From the NCBI GenBank assembly GCA_021325495.1, contig JAJPGZ010000002.1, positions 434,001-498,000 on the forward strand: DNA of 64,000 bases. The letters are read 5' to 3'. Position numbers and translations under genes: made by a program. The DNA comes from Spartobacteria bacterium. GTDB lineage: Bacteria; Verrucomicrobiota; Verrucomicrobiia; Chthoniobacterales; UBA10450. Below, in pieces: positions 1 to 8,989 of this stretch; within the stretch, counting starts at the first letter, position 1, and every line of letters begins with the position of its first letter. A model generated the notes under the pieces. The model ran no database searches, was not told the origin of the DNA, and saw nothing but the letters and a program-made list of their open reading frames with translations.

Positions 1-268
1 GCGTGGTTGAAACCTTTGCCGTCTTGTTCGCGTTTTCACTCACGCGGCCGGCCGCGCGCAGGGTCGTTTCGAGGTTCCCGATCCGCGCCACCTCGATCTT
101 TATCTCGGCGTGCTCGAGGTTTTCTTTGGTGAGCGTGACGACGTTGTCGTGCTTTTTCTCCGGCTCCTTTTTTGCGTCGGCTACGTCTTTTTTGCCGCAT
201 CCGCTTAGGGCCAGAAACACTACCGGGACTAGAAGCGTATGGATGATCTTGGATTGACAGGTTTTCAT
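1..268 (-). CDS. RND efflux periplasmic adaptor lipoprotein, N-terminal fragment (cut by window edge)
   Basis: The minus-strand reading frame from the ATG at 266-268 runs off the left edge. It encodes a lipoprotein signal (lipobox LALSGC near residue 23), a charged Lys/Glu/Asp linker, then a stretch of the kind VTLTKENLEHAEIKIE...LRAAGRVSENANKTAKVS, typical of the start of CusB/CzcB-type membrane fusion proteins. Such proteins link an inner-membrane RND pump to an outer-membrane TolC channel. The start lies 11 bp after the end of the TolC gene at 280-1521, so the two form an operon. The pump gene is expected further left, outside the window. Family assignment rests on about 88 residues and on context. 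Confidence 0.75.
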   Translation of the reverse strand, partial: MKTCQSKIIHTLLVPVVFLALSGCGKKDVADAKKEPEKKHDNVVTLTKENLEHAEIKIEVARIGNLETTLRAAGRVSENANKTAKVSTT

Positions 269-279
269 GATGAGGAAAT

Positions 280-1521
280 TCACGGTCGTGGTTCGAGCGG
301 AACGCCGATCGCCGATTCGACCTCAGCGCGAATCTCAGCGACGCTGCCGAGCGACTCGTAGTAATCCGCGAGGGTGTCGAAGTAGGTCCGTTTCGCATCG
401 AGATAGATAAGAAGCGTTGTGTTGTTCTGCGCATAGCCTTGCTCTGCTTGCGCCATGAACGCTTTCAATCGGTCGAGGAAGGCGGGCGAGTAGAGGGTTA
501 GCTGCTGTTTCGCGAGCTCGAGCTTCGCAGCGGCCTTAGTCACCTCCGCCACCACCTCCGCCCGCGTCTTTTCGAGCTCGGCGATGGCTTTGCGCTGGTT
601 CGCACTAGCCGTTTGAATTTCGCCCTTCTTCTGATCCCAGAGGGGGAGCGCGAGCGTCGCTTGGAGCCCGTAAATTTGTTCCGTATCCGTGTATTCCACA
701 GAAGGTCCAACCGCGATGTCAGGCCTGCGTCCAAACCGCGTCGAGCGCAGGCTTAGCCCTGCGATCTCGGCCTGCCGGAGCTGGGTACGGATCCCCGGAT
801 TTCGCGCGAGTGCCAGCGCGACGAAATCCGTGCGTGTGCCGCGCGGTGCGACATCGACCAAGTCTCCGATGACTTCGAGCGGACCCGCTGGCGCACGGCC
901 CATCAATGCGTTCAGCGTGACGCGCGCGACATTCATTTCGCCTTCCGCTTTTCGGAGGGCCTTATTCGCGTTGATCAACTCGGCCTGACTCTTAATCGCC
1001 TCGAAATCGGACGCGTATCCGGCCTCCGCACGTTTCCTTGCGGATTCGACGAAATTTTGCGCTGAACCGACCTGTTCGCGGCGGGCTTCCCGTATTTTCT
1101 GCGCCGCAACGAAATCGTAAAAAGCTCTGCGAACTTTCGCCGCCACTTGGAACCGGAAGGCTTCACGCGCCAGCTCCGTCAATTCAATGTTGCGTTGCGC
1201 GATCGCAATTTCGAGCGCTCTTTTGCCTGGGAACTTGAACAACTGACTCAATTCGAAGAGGCCATGGAACTGCGAATCTGAACTCCCGCCTTCACGAAGG
1301 CGTTTCACGCCCGGCGCGAGCGTTAGTTCGGGGTTCGCAAACGTCCGTGCCGTCGTTACTCCGCCTTTCGCAGCGGCTACGCTCTGCTCAAAGACGCGGA
1401 GTTCCGGATTATTGCGCACCGCTTCCGCAGTGATCTGCTCGAGCGTCTCGGCACGAGCAGCCACAACGCCAAAGAGCAGCGAAGCGATCGTGAGTTTGGA
1501 AAATTGTTGATGAAAAGCCAT
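280..1521 (-). CDS. TolC-family outer-membrane efflux channel (CusC/CzcC-like)
   Basis: A 413-residue protein with an N-terminal signal peptide (LTIASLLFGVVAARAE) and the two-fold repeat of outer-membrane efflux proteins: NPELRVFEQSVAAAKGGV near the start, long coiled-coil stretches rich in Ala, Glu and Arg, and a second PDIAVGPSVEY segment around residue 265. It would form the trimeric outer-membrane channel of a tripartite metal efflux system. It is the first gene of a minus-strand operon followed by an RND adaptor (1-268). It is one of three TolC-family genes in the island, and clearly different in sequence from those at 3241 and 12163. The exported metal cannot be read from the sequence. 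Confidence 0.88.
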   Translation of the reverse strand: MAFHQQFSKLTIASLLFGVVAARAETLEQITAEAVRNNPELRVFEQSVAAAKGGVTTARTFANPELTLAPGVKRLREGGSSDSQFHGLFELSQLFKFPGKRALEIAIAQRNIELTELAREAFRFQVAAKVRRAFYDFVAAQKIREARREQVGSAQNFVESARKRAEAGYASDFEAIKSQAELINANKALRKAEGEMNVARVTLNALMGRAPAGPLEVIGDLVDVAPRGTRTDFVALALARNPGIRTQLRQAEIAGLSLRSTRFGRRPDIAVGPSVEYTDTEQIYGLQATLALPLWDQKKGEIQTASANQRKAIAELEKTRAEVVAEVTKAAAKLELAKQQLTLYSPAFLDRLKAFMAQAEQGYAQNNTTLLIYLDAKRTYFDTLADYYESLGSVAEIRAEVESAIGVPLEPRP

Positions 1522-1641
1522 TGAGAAATGCGGACATGTGAGAGTGAGCCCAAGACGCCGCGCGACCGCGCTGCGCTTGGATTACGAAGAGACCTGAGCT
1601 ACGAAACTGGGCGCGGACACACCGCGCCTGTTGCTCAGGAA

Positions 1642-1974
1642 CTAGGCGAGCTGAGGCGGGTGATCGATGGAAGCAGCGAGACGTGTTGGCCTCGCTCCAT
1701 CGTCACCGCGCAGACGAGCTGTTGATTGCATGTCTGTCCCAAGGCGCATCGCGAAATCCGCGACGACGACAGCGCCAATATGCGTGGCACACGAGCAATG
1801 GGAACACGGGGACTTCTCGTGCGCGGGCGAAGACTGCGACGTCTGCGAATCGCAATGGCCTCCGCTCAAGTCGGCAATTGAATCGGCCGCCAAATCGCCA
1901 ACGAATAACAGCATCGCGAGAGCTGCGAGAATACGCAGAAATCGTTTATGATGCAGTTGGTTCATCGGTTGCAA
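1642..1974 (-). CDS. Small secreted Cys/His-rich protein of metal-resistance operon
   Basis: A 110-residue protein with a signal-like N-terminus (FLRILAALAMLLFVGDLAADS) and a dense Cys/His patch near residues 40-65 (GGHCDSQTSQSS, then CSHCSCATH). This layout suggests a periplasmic metal-binding or metal-sensing accessory protein, but I do not recognise a named family. It lies about 120 bp upstream of the TolC/adaptor operon on the same strand and probably belongs to it. An alternative start three codons later (MNQLHHK) is equally possible. The protein at 2683 on the other strand has a similar plan: signal peptide followed by a Cys/His-rich region. Confidence 0.6.
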   Translation of the reverse strand: MQPMNQLHHKRFLRILAALAMLLFVGDLAADSIADLSGGHCDSQTSQSSPAHEKSPCSHCSCATHIGAVVVADFAMRLGTDMQSTARLRGDDGARPTRLAASIDHPPQLA

Positions 1975-2004
1975 CGTCTAGTGCATCGCCGCTCGTTGTC
2001 AATT

Positions 2005-2364
2005 TCAGCGACGCGCGCCACCCCGCAGACGGTGTTCGCGCGCTCTCGAAAGTCGGAGGAATTCTCGGATCACCACTATTGTTCCGATGGCGGAAATCAC
2101 GGAATTCACCAGGAACACCGCGCGGTAAATGATGACGGCGGCGGGATAGAGTCTCGGGTATGAATAAGCGTGGCCGACGACATCCCAACCGATCGTTCCA
2201 CAGAGGGATAAAACGGAGCTGGCAATCCACAAGGCAAAGCCGATGAATCTCGTCTGGCGGTACGCGCGGTATGACAGGATTATTACAATAAGGCCGATGA
2301 CTGTTGCGACTACGATCTGCGCGAGATAAAGCGCTTCGCTTGCGGGATTTTTAAGGAAGTTCAC
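2005..2364 (-). CDS. Small three-helix membrane protein, unknown function
   Basis: A 119-residue protein with three hydrophobic segments (about residues 13-31, 41-60 and 76-97) and a basic C-terminus (REFLRLSRAREHRLRGGARR). No catalytic or metal-binding motif is visible. It ends 30 bp before the start of the Cys/His-rich protein at 1642-1974 and probably shares its operon with the TolC and adaptor genes. Two overlapping frames in this stretch lack a membrane or signal pattern and look like shadows. Function unknown. Confidence 0.55.
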   Translation of the reverse strand: MNFLKNPASEALYLAQIVVATVIGLIVIILSYRAYRQTRFIGFALWIASSVLSLCGTIGWDVVGHAYSYPRLYPAAVIIYRAVFLVNSVISAIGTIVVIREFLRLSRAREHRLRGGARR

Positions 2365-2682
2365 GCTGTTTCAAAATTCTCCCGAGTTTGGTTCCGTCTC
2401 CGCTTTGCCGAGACGCTGCGTCATCCACATTTATGACGAAGCCGCGTCCGCCATCCCTGATTTAACGTGCGGATTCTTTGAAGGCGGACATCGCTTCAGA
2501 CGTTCGAGCTCGAATCATCATCGACGTTACTTTTCTCTGCGTTTGAGGGTTTCGGGTGCAGATGGTGTTTAAGATGGTGACCGGATGATCTGCTCAACAA
2601 CAAAAGCCCATCGCCACGCGGTTATTCACGGGGCCAACTCCGTTGACAAAATGGAACATACGGCTTTAGTCGCTGTCTCACC
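2365..2682. other. Divergent intergenic region between two metal operons
   Basis: This 318-bp stretch separates the minus-strand operon (2364 down to 1) from the plus-strand operon starting at 2683. I see no convincing coding sequence, tRNA or strong hairpin. It must hold the promoters of both operons. The only recognisable element is a sigma70-like box near 2643. No metal-regulator operator palindrome is obvious by eye. Confidence 0.5.
2643..2670 (+). promoter_or_regulatory. Possible sigma70-type promoter for the plus-strand metal operon
   Basis: A perfect TTGACA (2643-2648) is followed after 16 bp by TTTAGT (2665-2670), which matches 4 of 6 positions of TATAAT. It lies 12 bp before the TTG start at 2683, which would leave a very short leader, or 36 bp before the GTG alternative at 2707. 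The prediction rests on sequence match only. Confidence 0.3.
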
Positions 2683-3135
2683 TTGCGCCTGGTAATTCAT
2701 TCTAACGTGGCGAAGCTCAGCATCTCTCTCGTAGCGATGTTCGCGTGGCTGTTCGCTACCAACCATTGCGCGACAGCGATGATCGGAGCCGCCACCGCAG
2801 CGCAGGGTTGTCGCTCGGCCGCCGCTGCTCCAGCACCGTCACACGAAGGTTGTCACGATCATCATCCTGGGCATCAGAAGAAGCAGAACCCGCCGAAGGA
2901 TTCTGCGGTCTGCTGCAAAGACTTTTCGAAAGCAGCACAGACTGACAATTCGTCACCGCAGTTCAAGAACGTCGTCATTAAATTGGCGGCCTTTTCCAGT
3001 GGTGTTCACGCCCTGCCTGTCTCGCCCAAAGCTGATCTCAATCCGCACTACCTCGACAGCGGGCCTCCCGTGTCGTTCGCGGAATCGGTCCTGCAGCGGA
3101 GCGTCCTCGCTCACGCTCCCCCAGTTCTCGCCTAG
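2683..3135 (+). CDS. Secreted His/Cys-rich protein at the head of a metal efflux operon
   Basis: A 150-residue protein with a hydrophobic N-terminal signal (LSISLVAMFAWLFATNHCA), then CRSAAAAPAPSHEGCHDHHPGHQKKQ and a CC pair (SAVCCKDF). The HEGCHDHHPGH cluster is a plausible periplasmic metal-binding site. The start is TTG at 2683; a GTG at 2707 (VAKLSISL) gives a more ordinary signal peptide and may be the real start. It is followed by TolC, adaptor and RND pump genes on the same strand, so it probably senses or buffers the exported metal. No named family recognised. Confidence 0.6.
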   Translation: MRLVIHSNVAKLSISLVAMFAWLFATNHCATAMIGAATAAQGCRSAAAAPAPSHEGCHDHHPGHQKKQNPPKDSAVCCKDFSKAAQTDNSSPQFKNVVIKLAAFSSGVHALPVSPKADLNPHYLDSGPPVSFAESVLQRSVLAHAPPVLA

Positions 3136-3240
3136 AAGCTGATACGCCTGTACTCGCAGGTCGTCCGGCTTCTTTTTGCGTCTTCGCAGATGCGTTGTCG
3201 CGTCTGCGTGCCCTGCCTCTCGTGTTTTCACTACTTTTTC

Positions 3241-4563
3241 ATGCTTCCGAAATCTAAAATTTTATCGATTCTGCTCACGCTCGTTGCCATCTTGGCATCG
3301 ACCGCGCGGCCCGCGCGGGCTCTAACGCTCGATCAAGCGGTCGCGAGCGCACTGCGCAACAACCTCGACTTGCGCGCCGCGTATTTCGAAGTCGAGAAGG
3401 CACGGGGGCGACTGATCCAGGCGGGGCTATGGCCAAACCCTGAGTTGCAGTTCAGCTCAACAACGGACCGGACTTTCAAAAACGAAGGGGAGCGGACCAG
3501 CACGGCCGGATTTCAACAAGCGTTCCCGATTTCCGGCCGGCTGCATTTCGCGAAGCAGGTGTCGCGCGTCGACCTGGCGCAAGCCATGGCTGAAATCCGC
3601 AACCGCGAGCGGCTTCTGATAGGCGAGGTGGAGCGCGACTTTCTGACGGTGTTGCTGCTTCGGCAGCAGATTGCCGCCAACCGCGAGTTCATCGGGGCGA
3701 ACCGCGAATTCGTGAACGTCTTCGAGGAGCGTCTCAAGCGGGCTGAGGTTTCTGAGGTGGACGTGAACCTTGCGCGCGTCGAGATGCAGCGACTCGAACT
3801 CGAAAGCACGCTCCTCGAAGCCGATCTCAGCGCTCGCGAGTATTCCTTAAAATTGCGCCTTGGCATTCCTCCAGAGCAGCCTGTCGCCGTGGAGGGGAAT
3901 CTTGAGGCGCTCGTCGCAAGGTTCGCACCGGAGCGTTACGAAACGTCCATGTTCGTGAACCGCCCCGATCTGCGTCAGACCGAACTGGGGATAGACCGCG
4001 CGAACGCAGAAGTCCGGTTGGCTCGCGCCGAAGCCTGGGCGGATTGGACCCTCGGCAGCGACTATCAAAGCGAGCGTCGCGTAGATGATCCGTTCGGCGT
4101 CAGAACCGATCCATCTTTCGCCTTTCGAATTTCGATTCCGCTGGCGATCTGGAATCACAATCAAGGCCGCGTCTATGAACAGCGTGCCGCCGCCGACCAG
4201 GCGCGACAACAAGTTGAGGCGCTCCGCCTGTCCATCCGGTCTGAGATCGCAACGGGTCTCGCCCGCGCCAAGAAGCTGCGCGAAGTGGTAAGGACCTACA
4301 GCGGCAAGCTCCTGCCTTCGCTCACGCTCACCACCGATCTTGTGCGCAAAGGGTATGCCGAAGGTCTTGTCGCACCGGCGCAGATCATCCAGGCGCAGCA
4401 ACAGCGCGCCACGCTTCGCACCGCGTTCCTCGGAGCCAATACCAGCTACGTTCAGGCGCTCGTGGATCTGGAGACGGCGACCGCAAGCAGCCCTTTCCTA
4501 AAAAAGGATTTTTTTATCTCGCGTGAATCTCGCGAAAAACACGTTGAAACCTACCGCAAGTAA
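3241..4563 (+). CDS. TolC-family outer-membrane channel of RND metal efflux system (CzcC/CusC-like)
   Basis: A 440-residue outer-membrane efflux protein. The ATG at 3241 is preferred because it places a clean signal peptide (ILSILLTLVAILASTARPARA) at the N-terminus; the frame is open 17 codons further upstream. After cleavage comes LTLDQAVASALRNNLDLRAA, the typical opening of the TolC fold, and a repeat of the fold around RPDLRQTELGIDRANAEVRLARAEA. The downstream adaptor starts one base after its stop codon and the pump follows directly, which makes a complete tripartite operon (3241-8989). Confidence 0.9.
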   Translation: MLPKSKILSILLTLVAILASTARPARALTLDQAVASALRNNLDLRAAYFEVEKARGRLIQAGLWPNPELQFSSTTDRTFKNEGERTSTAGFQQAFPISGRLHFAKQVSRVDLAQAMAEIRNRERLLIGEVERDFLTVLLLRQQIAANREFIGANREFVNVFEERLKRAEVSEVDVNLARVEMQRLELESTLLEADLSAREYSLKLRLGIPPEQPVAVEGNLEALVARFAPERYETSMFVNRPDLRQTELGIDRANAEVRLARAEAWADWTLGSDYQSERRVDDPFGVRTDPSFAFRISIPLAIWNHNQGRVYEQRAAADQARQQVEALRLSIRSEIATGLARAKKLREVVRTYSGKLLPSLTLTTDLVRKGYAEGLVAPAQIIQAQQQRATLRTAFLGANTSYVQALVDLETATASSPFLKKDFFISRESREKHVETYRK

Positions 4564-4564
4564 T

Positions 4565-5737
4565 ATGAAGACATCCCACCTCTCGAAATTCTTCGGACTC
4601 GCCCTAGTAGCGGCGTTCGTTGTTCTCGCACCGGACCTCTTCGCTCACGAGGGCCACGACAAAGCTCCCGGGGAAGAAGGCGAATCTGCCACCGGTGGGC
4701 CGATCGCCATCACGGCGGAAGCCAAAACAAATCTGGGCCTGAAAGCCGAAGAAGCCGAACTGCGCACGCTCGACAAGACGTTCATGGTCATCGGCCAGAT
4801 CGAGGCAATTCCGAGCCGGAGCGCCGCGGTGAGCAGCCGCATCTCGGGTCGCGTGATCAACATCAAGGCCAATGAAGGCGAGTTAGTGAAGAAGGGGCAG
4901 CCCGTTGTTGAAGTCGAGAGCCGTCAGGTGGGCAATCCGCCGCCCCGGGTGAGTTATGAAGCTCCCATCGATGGCGTCGTAACGCATCGTGACGTGGTGC
5001 TGAATGACTCCGTTGAGCCGGACAAGCACCTTCTTGAAATCGTCGATACATCTGAGGTCTTCGCCGAGGGGCAGATTTTCGAAGGCCAAGTGGCGTTGGT
5101 GAAGCCGGGGCAAAAAGTCCGAGTCAACGTGGAATCGTTTCCCGGCGAAACGTTCACGGGCGCCGTCGAACTGATCGGTGGCCAGCTTGAGCCCGAGACA
5201 CGCACGCTCAAGGTGTGGGTACGCGTCCCGAATGCAGATAGCCGTTTGCGGCCGAACATGCGCGCAACCCTCCACATCGTGACCGATCAAGCCGAGTCCG
5301 TCGTCGCCATTCCGCACAGTGCAGTTCTTGGCGAGGCGGGGAATCTGTTCGCGTTCGTTCAGACGGATAACGACGGACTCGTCTACGAGCGGCGCGCGGT
5401 CGTTACTGGAATCAAGGACGATCAATACGTCGAGATCGTCGAAGGGATTTTCCCGAGCGACAAGGTTGTGACGCTCGGGAACTACCAGCTCCAGTACGTC
5501 ACCTCCAAGCCGAAAGCGAAAGCCGGCGCTACGGACGCGGATGCTGATCACGCGACGGCTGATGCCGCGCATCACCAGCCTGCATGGGCGATCCTTAAAT
5601 GGCTCGGCGTCGCGTTTGCTCTGATGATCGTGGCAGCCGTGATTGGAGCGATCGTACGGCGCCGCCGTCGTTCGGTAGACGCCACATACGTCCCGCCGCG
5701 TCCCGCCTACACGCCGCACGAAACCCAGATTCGCTAA
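4565..5737 (+). CDS. RND periplasmic adaptor (CusB/CzcB family) with C-terminal membrane segment
   Basis: A 390-residue membrane fusion protein. The ATG at 4565 gives a signal peptide ending in LFAHEGHDKAPGEEGE, a His-containing mature N-terminus. Then follow the barrel-sandwich half-motifs (GRVINIKANEGELVKKGQPVVEVES and YEAPIDGVVTHRDVVLNDSV), a beta-barrel region (PGQKVRVNVESFPGETFTGAVELIG) and the membrane-proximal domain. A linker rich in Ala, Asp and His (ADADHATADAAHH) then leads to a hydrophobic helix (LGVAFALMIVAAVIGAIV) and an Arg-rich tail. A C-terminal transmembrane anchor is unusual for this family. The gene starts one base after the TolC stop and ends three bases before the pump. 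Confidence 0.9.
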   Translation: MKTSHLSKFFGLALVAAFVVLAPDLFAHEGHDKAPGEEGESATGGPIAITAEAKTNLGLKAEEAELRTLDKTFMVIGQIEAIPSRSAAVSSRISGRVINIKANEGELVKKGQPVVEVESRQVGNPPPRVSYEAPIDGVVTHRDVVLNDSVEPDKHLLEIVDTSEVFAEGQIFEGQVALVKPGQKVRVNVESFPGETFTGAVELIGGQLEPETRTLKVWVRVPNADSRLRPNMRATLHIVTDQAESVVAIPHSAVLGEAGNLFAFVQTDNDGLVYERRAVVTGIKDDQYVEIVEGIFPSDKVVTLGNYQLQYVTSKPKAKAGATDADADHATADAAHHQPAWAILKWLGVAFALMIVAAVIGAIVRRRRRSVDATYVPPRPAYTPHETQIR

Positions 5738-5740
5738 GCG

Positions 5741-8700
5741 ATGCTGAATCGCCTCATAGAATTCTCGCTGCGTAACCGCATGTTTGTCGTTGCGGCGAGC
5801 ATCCTCGTGCTGATCTACGGCGCCTACACAGCGTTGCAGTTGCCGGTGGATGTCTTCCCGGATTTGAACCGGCCCACCGTCAATATTCTGACGGAGGCTC
5901 CTGGCCTCGCGCCGGAGGAAGTGGAAACGCTCGTCACATTGCCGATGGAGACCTCGCTCAACGGCGCACCGGGCGTGATGCGCGTGCGTTCCAATTCCGG
6001 CATCGGTCTCTCCATTCTGTACGTGGAATTTGGCTGGGGAATGGACATCTACCGTGCGCGCCAGCTCGTCCAGGAGCGCCTCCAGCTTGCGGCAGAAAAG
6101 CTCCCGAAAGGCGTCAACCCAGTGATGGGTCCAATCTCTTCGATCATGGGAGAGGTCATGTTAATCGGCCTCTCCAGCGAAGGCGGCAAGACTGCGCCCA
6201 TGGATATCCGCAGCATCGCGGATTGGACCGTTCGGACGCGGCTACTCACCATCCCAGGGATCTCGCAGGTGATCCCGATCGGTGGGGGGGTGAAGCAATA
6301 TCAGGTGCTGGCTTCGCCCGAAAAGATGGCGGCTTATGGGGTGACGCTAAAGCAAGTGATGGACGCTGCGGAAAAGGCGCAGGTGAATACTGCGGGCGGG
6401 TTTCTGGAAGGTGCGAATCAGGAGGCGCTGATCCGCAACATCGGTCGAACAACGAAGGTCGAGGACATCGCGGAGTCCGTGGTCGAGACGCGCAAGGGGG
6501 TGCCGATTCTGTTGAAGGACGTGGCGGAAGTGAAATTCGGGAAGCAAGTCATGCGCGGCGACGCCGGTGTGAATAGCGCGCCGGCCGTGATTGTCTCGGT
6601 TCAGAAGCAGCCCGGCACCGACACGATCAAGCTCACCGCCGAAGTCGAAAAGGCACTCGCCGAAATGCAGAAAGGTCTGCCACCGGACATTAAGATAACT
6701 CCGCTCTTCAAACAGGGGAATTTCATCAAAGGGGCGATCACCAACGTCGAGGAAGCCATCCGCGACGGCGCCATCATGGTCGTTATCATTCTGTTCCTGT
6801 TCCTGCTGAATTTCCGCACCACGCTCATCACCCTCACAGCGATCCCGCTCTCGTTTGTCGTTACAATTCTTTATTTCAAATGGGCGGGTATCACCATCAA
6901 CACCATGACGCTCGGCGGCCTCGCGGTCGCGATCGGCATGGTCGTCGATGACGCCATCGTCGACGTTGAAAACGTCTTTCGGCGATTGCGCGAGAACCGG
7001 CATTCGTCGAAACCGCGGCCGGTCTTGCGGGTCATCGCTGATGCCTCCGCGGAAGTGCGGAACTCCATCCTGTTCGCGACGCTGCTCATCATCCTTGTCT
7101 TCATTCCACTCTTCGGGCTCGGTGGAATCGAAGGTCGGCTCTTTGCTCCGATTGGCGTGGCGACAATTGTGGCGATGATCGCCTCGTTCATCGTCTCACT
7201 GACGGTAATTCCAGCACTCTGTTCTTATCTGCTTCCGAAGATGAAGCGGATGTCGGCGGAATCCGATGGCTGGCTGGTGCGCAAGCTTAAGGCATTCGAC
7301 GAGCGTTTCATTCTCAAATATACACTGCGTCATCCGATCCTGGTCATGGGAATCGCGCTCGCGCTCGTGATCGCTTCCTTCGCGCTCTACCCGTTGATGG
7401 GCAAAGAATTCCTGCCTGAGTTCAACGAAGGGACCGCCACGATCAACGTCCTCTCGGCCCCAGGCACCTCGCTGAAGCAGTCCAATCGCATTGGCGAGAT
7501 CGCGGAGAAACTACTGCTCAGTGTTCCGGAAGTGATTTCAACTGGGCGACGCACCGGTCGGGCCGAGCTGGATGAGCACGCGGAGGGCGTTCACTACACT
7601 GAGATTGATGTTGATTTCAAAAAGACCGGGCGCCATCGCGAGCAAATCCTCGACGATGTGCGGCAAAAGCTCAGCCAGATTCCCGGCGTCGTTTTCAGTG
7701 TCGGGCAGCCGATTTCGCACCGGCTCGATCATTTGCTCTCCGGTGTGCGCGCACAGATCGCGGTGAAGATCTTTGGCGACAACCTGGACGGGCTGCGTGC
7801 TGCTGCCGCAGAGGTGGAATCGGTGATGAAACCGATCGCGGGCGTTGTTGATCTACAGACGGAAAAGCAGGTGCTGATGCCGCAGGTGAAGGTGCAGGTC
7901 GATCGCGAGAAGGCAAAGCTTTACGGCACGCAGGTTGGCGACTTCAACGAGACGCTCGAGACCGCGCTGAACGGCCGCACCGTGGCGCAAGTGCTCGATG
8001 GCCAGCGCACCTATGACGTGAACGTCCGCTACGGCGAAGCATCGCGCGGCGACGCGGAGTCGATCCGGCGGATGCTCGTGGACACGGACAAAGGCCAAAA
8101 GGTTCCGACGGCATTGATCGCGAACGTGCTCGAAGGCAAAGGGCCGAACATCATCAATCGCGAGAACGTTCAGCGGCGCATCGTGGTCTCAGCCAATGTG
8201 AGCGGCCGCGATCTCTCGTCCGTCGTGAACGAGATCCAGACCAGGATCAACGAGAAGGTCCATCTGCCGACCGGATTCTTCATTAACTATGAAGGTCAAT
8301 TCCAGAGTCAGCAGGAGGCGACACGACTCATTGGAATCCTGTCGATCGCGACTTTGGCGACCATGTTTTTGGTGCTCTTCTCGCACTTCCGCTCGACCAT
8401 GATTGTCGCGCAGATTCTGCTCAACATCCCGCTCGCTTTCATCGGTGGCCTTGTCCTGACGTGGCTGCTGGTCGGAAAAGTTTCCATCGCGACGCTCGTG
8501 GGTCTCATCACCCTGGCCGGCATCGCATCGCGCAACACGATCATGATGATCTCACACTACATCCATCTGATGGAACACGAGGGCGAGAAGTTCGACGTGC
8601 ATATGATCATCCGCGGATCGCTCGAACGGCTCGTGCCTGTAACAATGACCGCCGCAGTTGCCGGCCTGGCGCTGGTTCCGCTGGTCCTTGCGGCGAACGA

Positions 8701-8989
8701 AGCGGGTAAGGAAATTCTCTATCCGGTCGCGGTGGTCATCCTAGGTGGACTTCTTAGTTCGACTTTTCTCGACATGGCAGTGACACCCGCGGTCTTTTAC
8801 AAGTTCGGCCGGCGTGCCGCCGAGAAGTACATCGCCCGCGAAGAGGTCGATCCGCTCGACGCAATCGAAATAGTGGATGACGCGCATCTCCAGCACGGTT
8901 TCAAGGATACGTTTCACCGTCATCAATCTGCTACGGCCAGCGCTCGCGCCCGCGTAACCGAGCATAACGGACATAGCGACGGCGCATGA
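5741..8989 (+). CDS. Heavy-metal RND efflux pump (CzcA/CusA family)
   Basis: A 1082-residue inner-membrane proton-driven pump of standard RND length. Visible family features are the N-terminal LNRLIEFSLRNRMFVV, the DVFPDLNRPTVNI segment, the TM4 stretch GGLAVAIGMVVDDAIVDVENVFRRL with paired Asp residues near residue 405 where HME-type RND pumps carry proton-relay acids, and the second half from YTLRHPILVMGIAL with a C-terminal GLITLAGIASRNTIMMISH segment. It takes metal ions from the periplasm or cytoplasm and, through the adaptor and TolC, exports them. The neighbours (multicopper oxidase, Csp-like protein, MDHSKM repeats) favour copper or silver; zinc, cobalt or cadmium cannot be excluded. 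The last four bases overlap the next start (ATGA). Confidence 0.93.
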   Translation: MLNRLIEFSLRNRMFVVAASILVLIYGAYTALQLPVDVFPDLNRPTVNILTEAPGLAPEEVETLVTLPMETSLNGAPGVMRVRSNSGIGLSILYVEFGWGMDIYRARQLVQERLQLAAEKLPKGVNPVMGPISSIMGEVMLIGLSSEGGKTAPMDIRSIADWTVRTRLLTIPGISQVIPIGGGVKQYQVLASPEKMAAYGVTLKQVMDAAEKAQVNTAGGFLEGANQEALIRNIGRTTKVEDIAESVVETRKGVPILLKDVAEVKFGKQVMRGDAGVNSAPAVIVSVQKQPGTDTIKLTAEVEKALAEMQKGLPPDIKITPLFKQGNFIKGAITNVEEAIRDGAIMVVIILFLFLLNFRTTLITLTAIPLSFVVTILYFKWAGITINTMTLGGLAVAIGMVVDDAIVDVENVFRRLRENRHSSKPRPVLRVIADASAEVRNSILFATLLIILVFIPLFGLGGIEGRLFAPIGVATIVAMIASFIVSLTVIPALCSYLLPKMKRMSAESDGWLVRKLKAFDERFILKYTLRHPILVMGIALALVIASFALYPLMGKEFLPEFNEGTATINVLSAPGTSLKQSNRIGEIAEKLLLSVPEVISTGRRTGRAELDEHAEGVHYTEIDVDFKKTGRHREQILDDVRQKLSQIPGVVFSVGQPISHRLDHLLSGVRAQIAVKIFGDNLDGLRAAAAEVESVMKPIAGVVDLQTEKQVLMPQVKVQVDREKAKLYGTQVGDFNETLETALNGRTVAQVLDGQRTYDVNVRYGEASRGDAESIRRMLVDTDKGQKVPTALIANVLEGKGPNIINRENVQRRIVVSANVSGRDLSSVVNEIQTRINEKVHLPTGFFINYEGQFQSQQEATRLIGILSIATLATMFLVLFSHFRSTMIVAQILLNIPLAFIGGLVLTWLLVGKVSIATLVGLITLAGIASRNTIMMISHYIHLMEHEGEKFDVHMIIRGSLERLVPVTMTAAVAGLALVPLVLAANEAGKEILYPVAVVILGGLLSSTFLDMAVTPAVFYKFGRRAAEKYIAREEVDPLDAIEIVDDAHLQHGFKDTFHRHQSATASARARVTEHNGHSDGA

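Noticed and set aside
91-100. CCTCGATCTT in the island as a copy of the 10-mer
   Set aside because: Only the inner eight bases match. One such match is not unusual and does not alter the contrast between the two parts.
1528-2163. Several plus-strand frames opposite the small Cys-rich gene and the membrane protein
   Set aside because: They lack signal, membrane or domain patterns and are antisense to frames with clear protein features.
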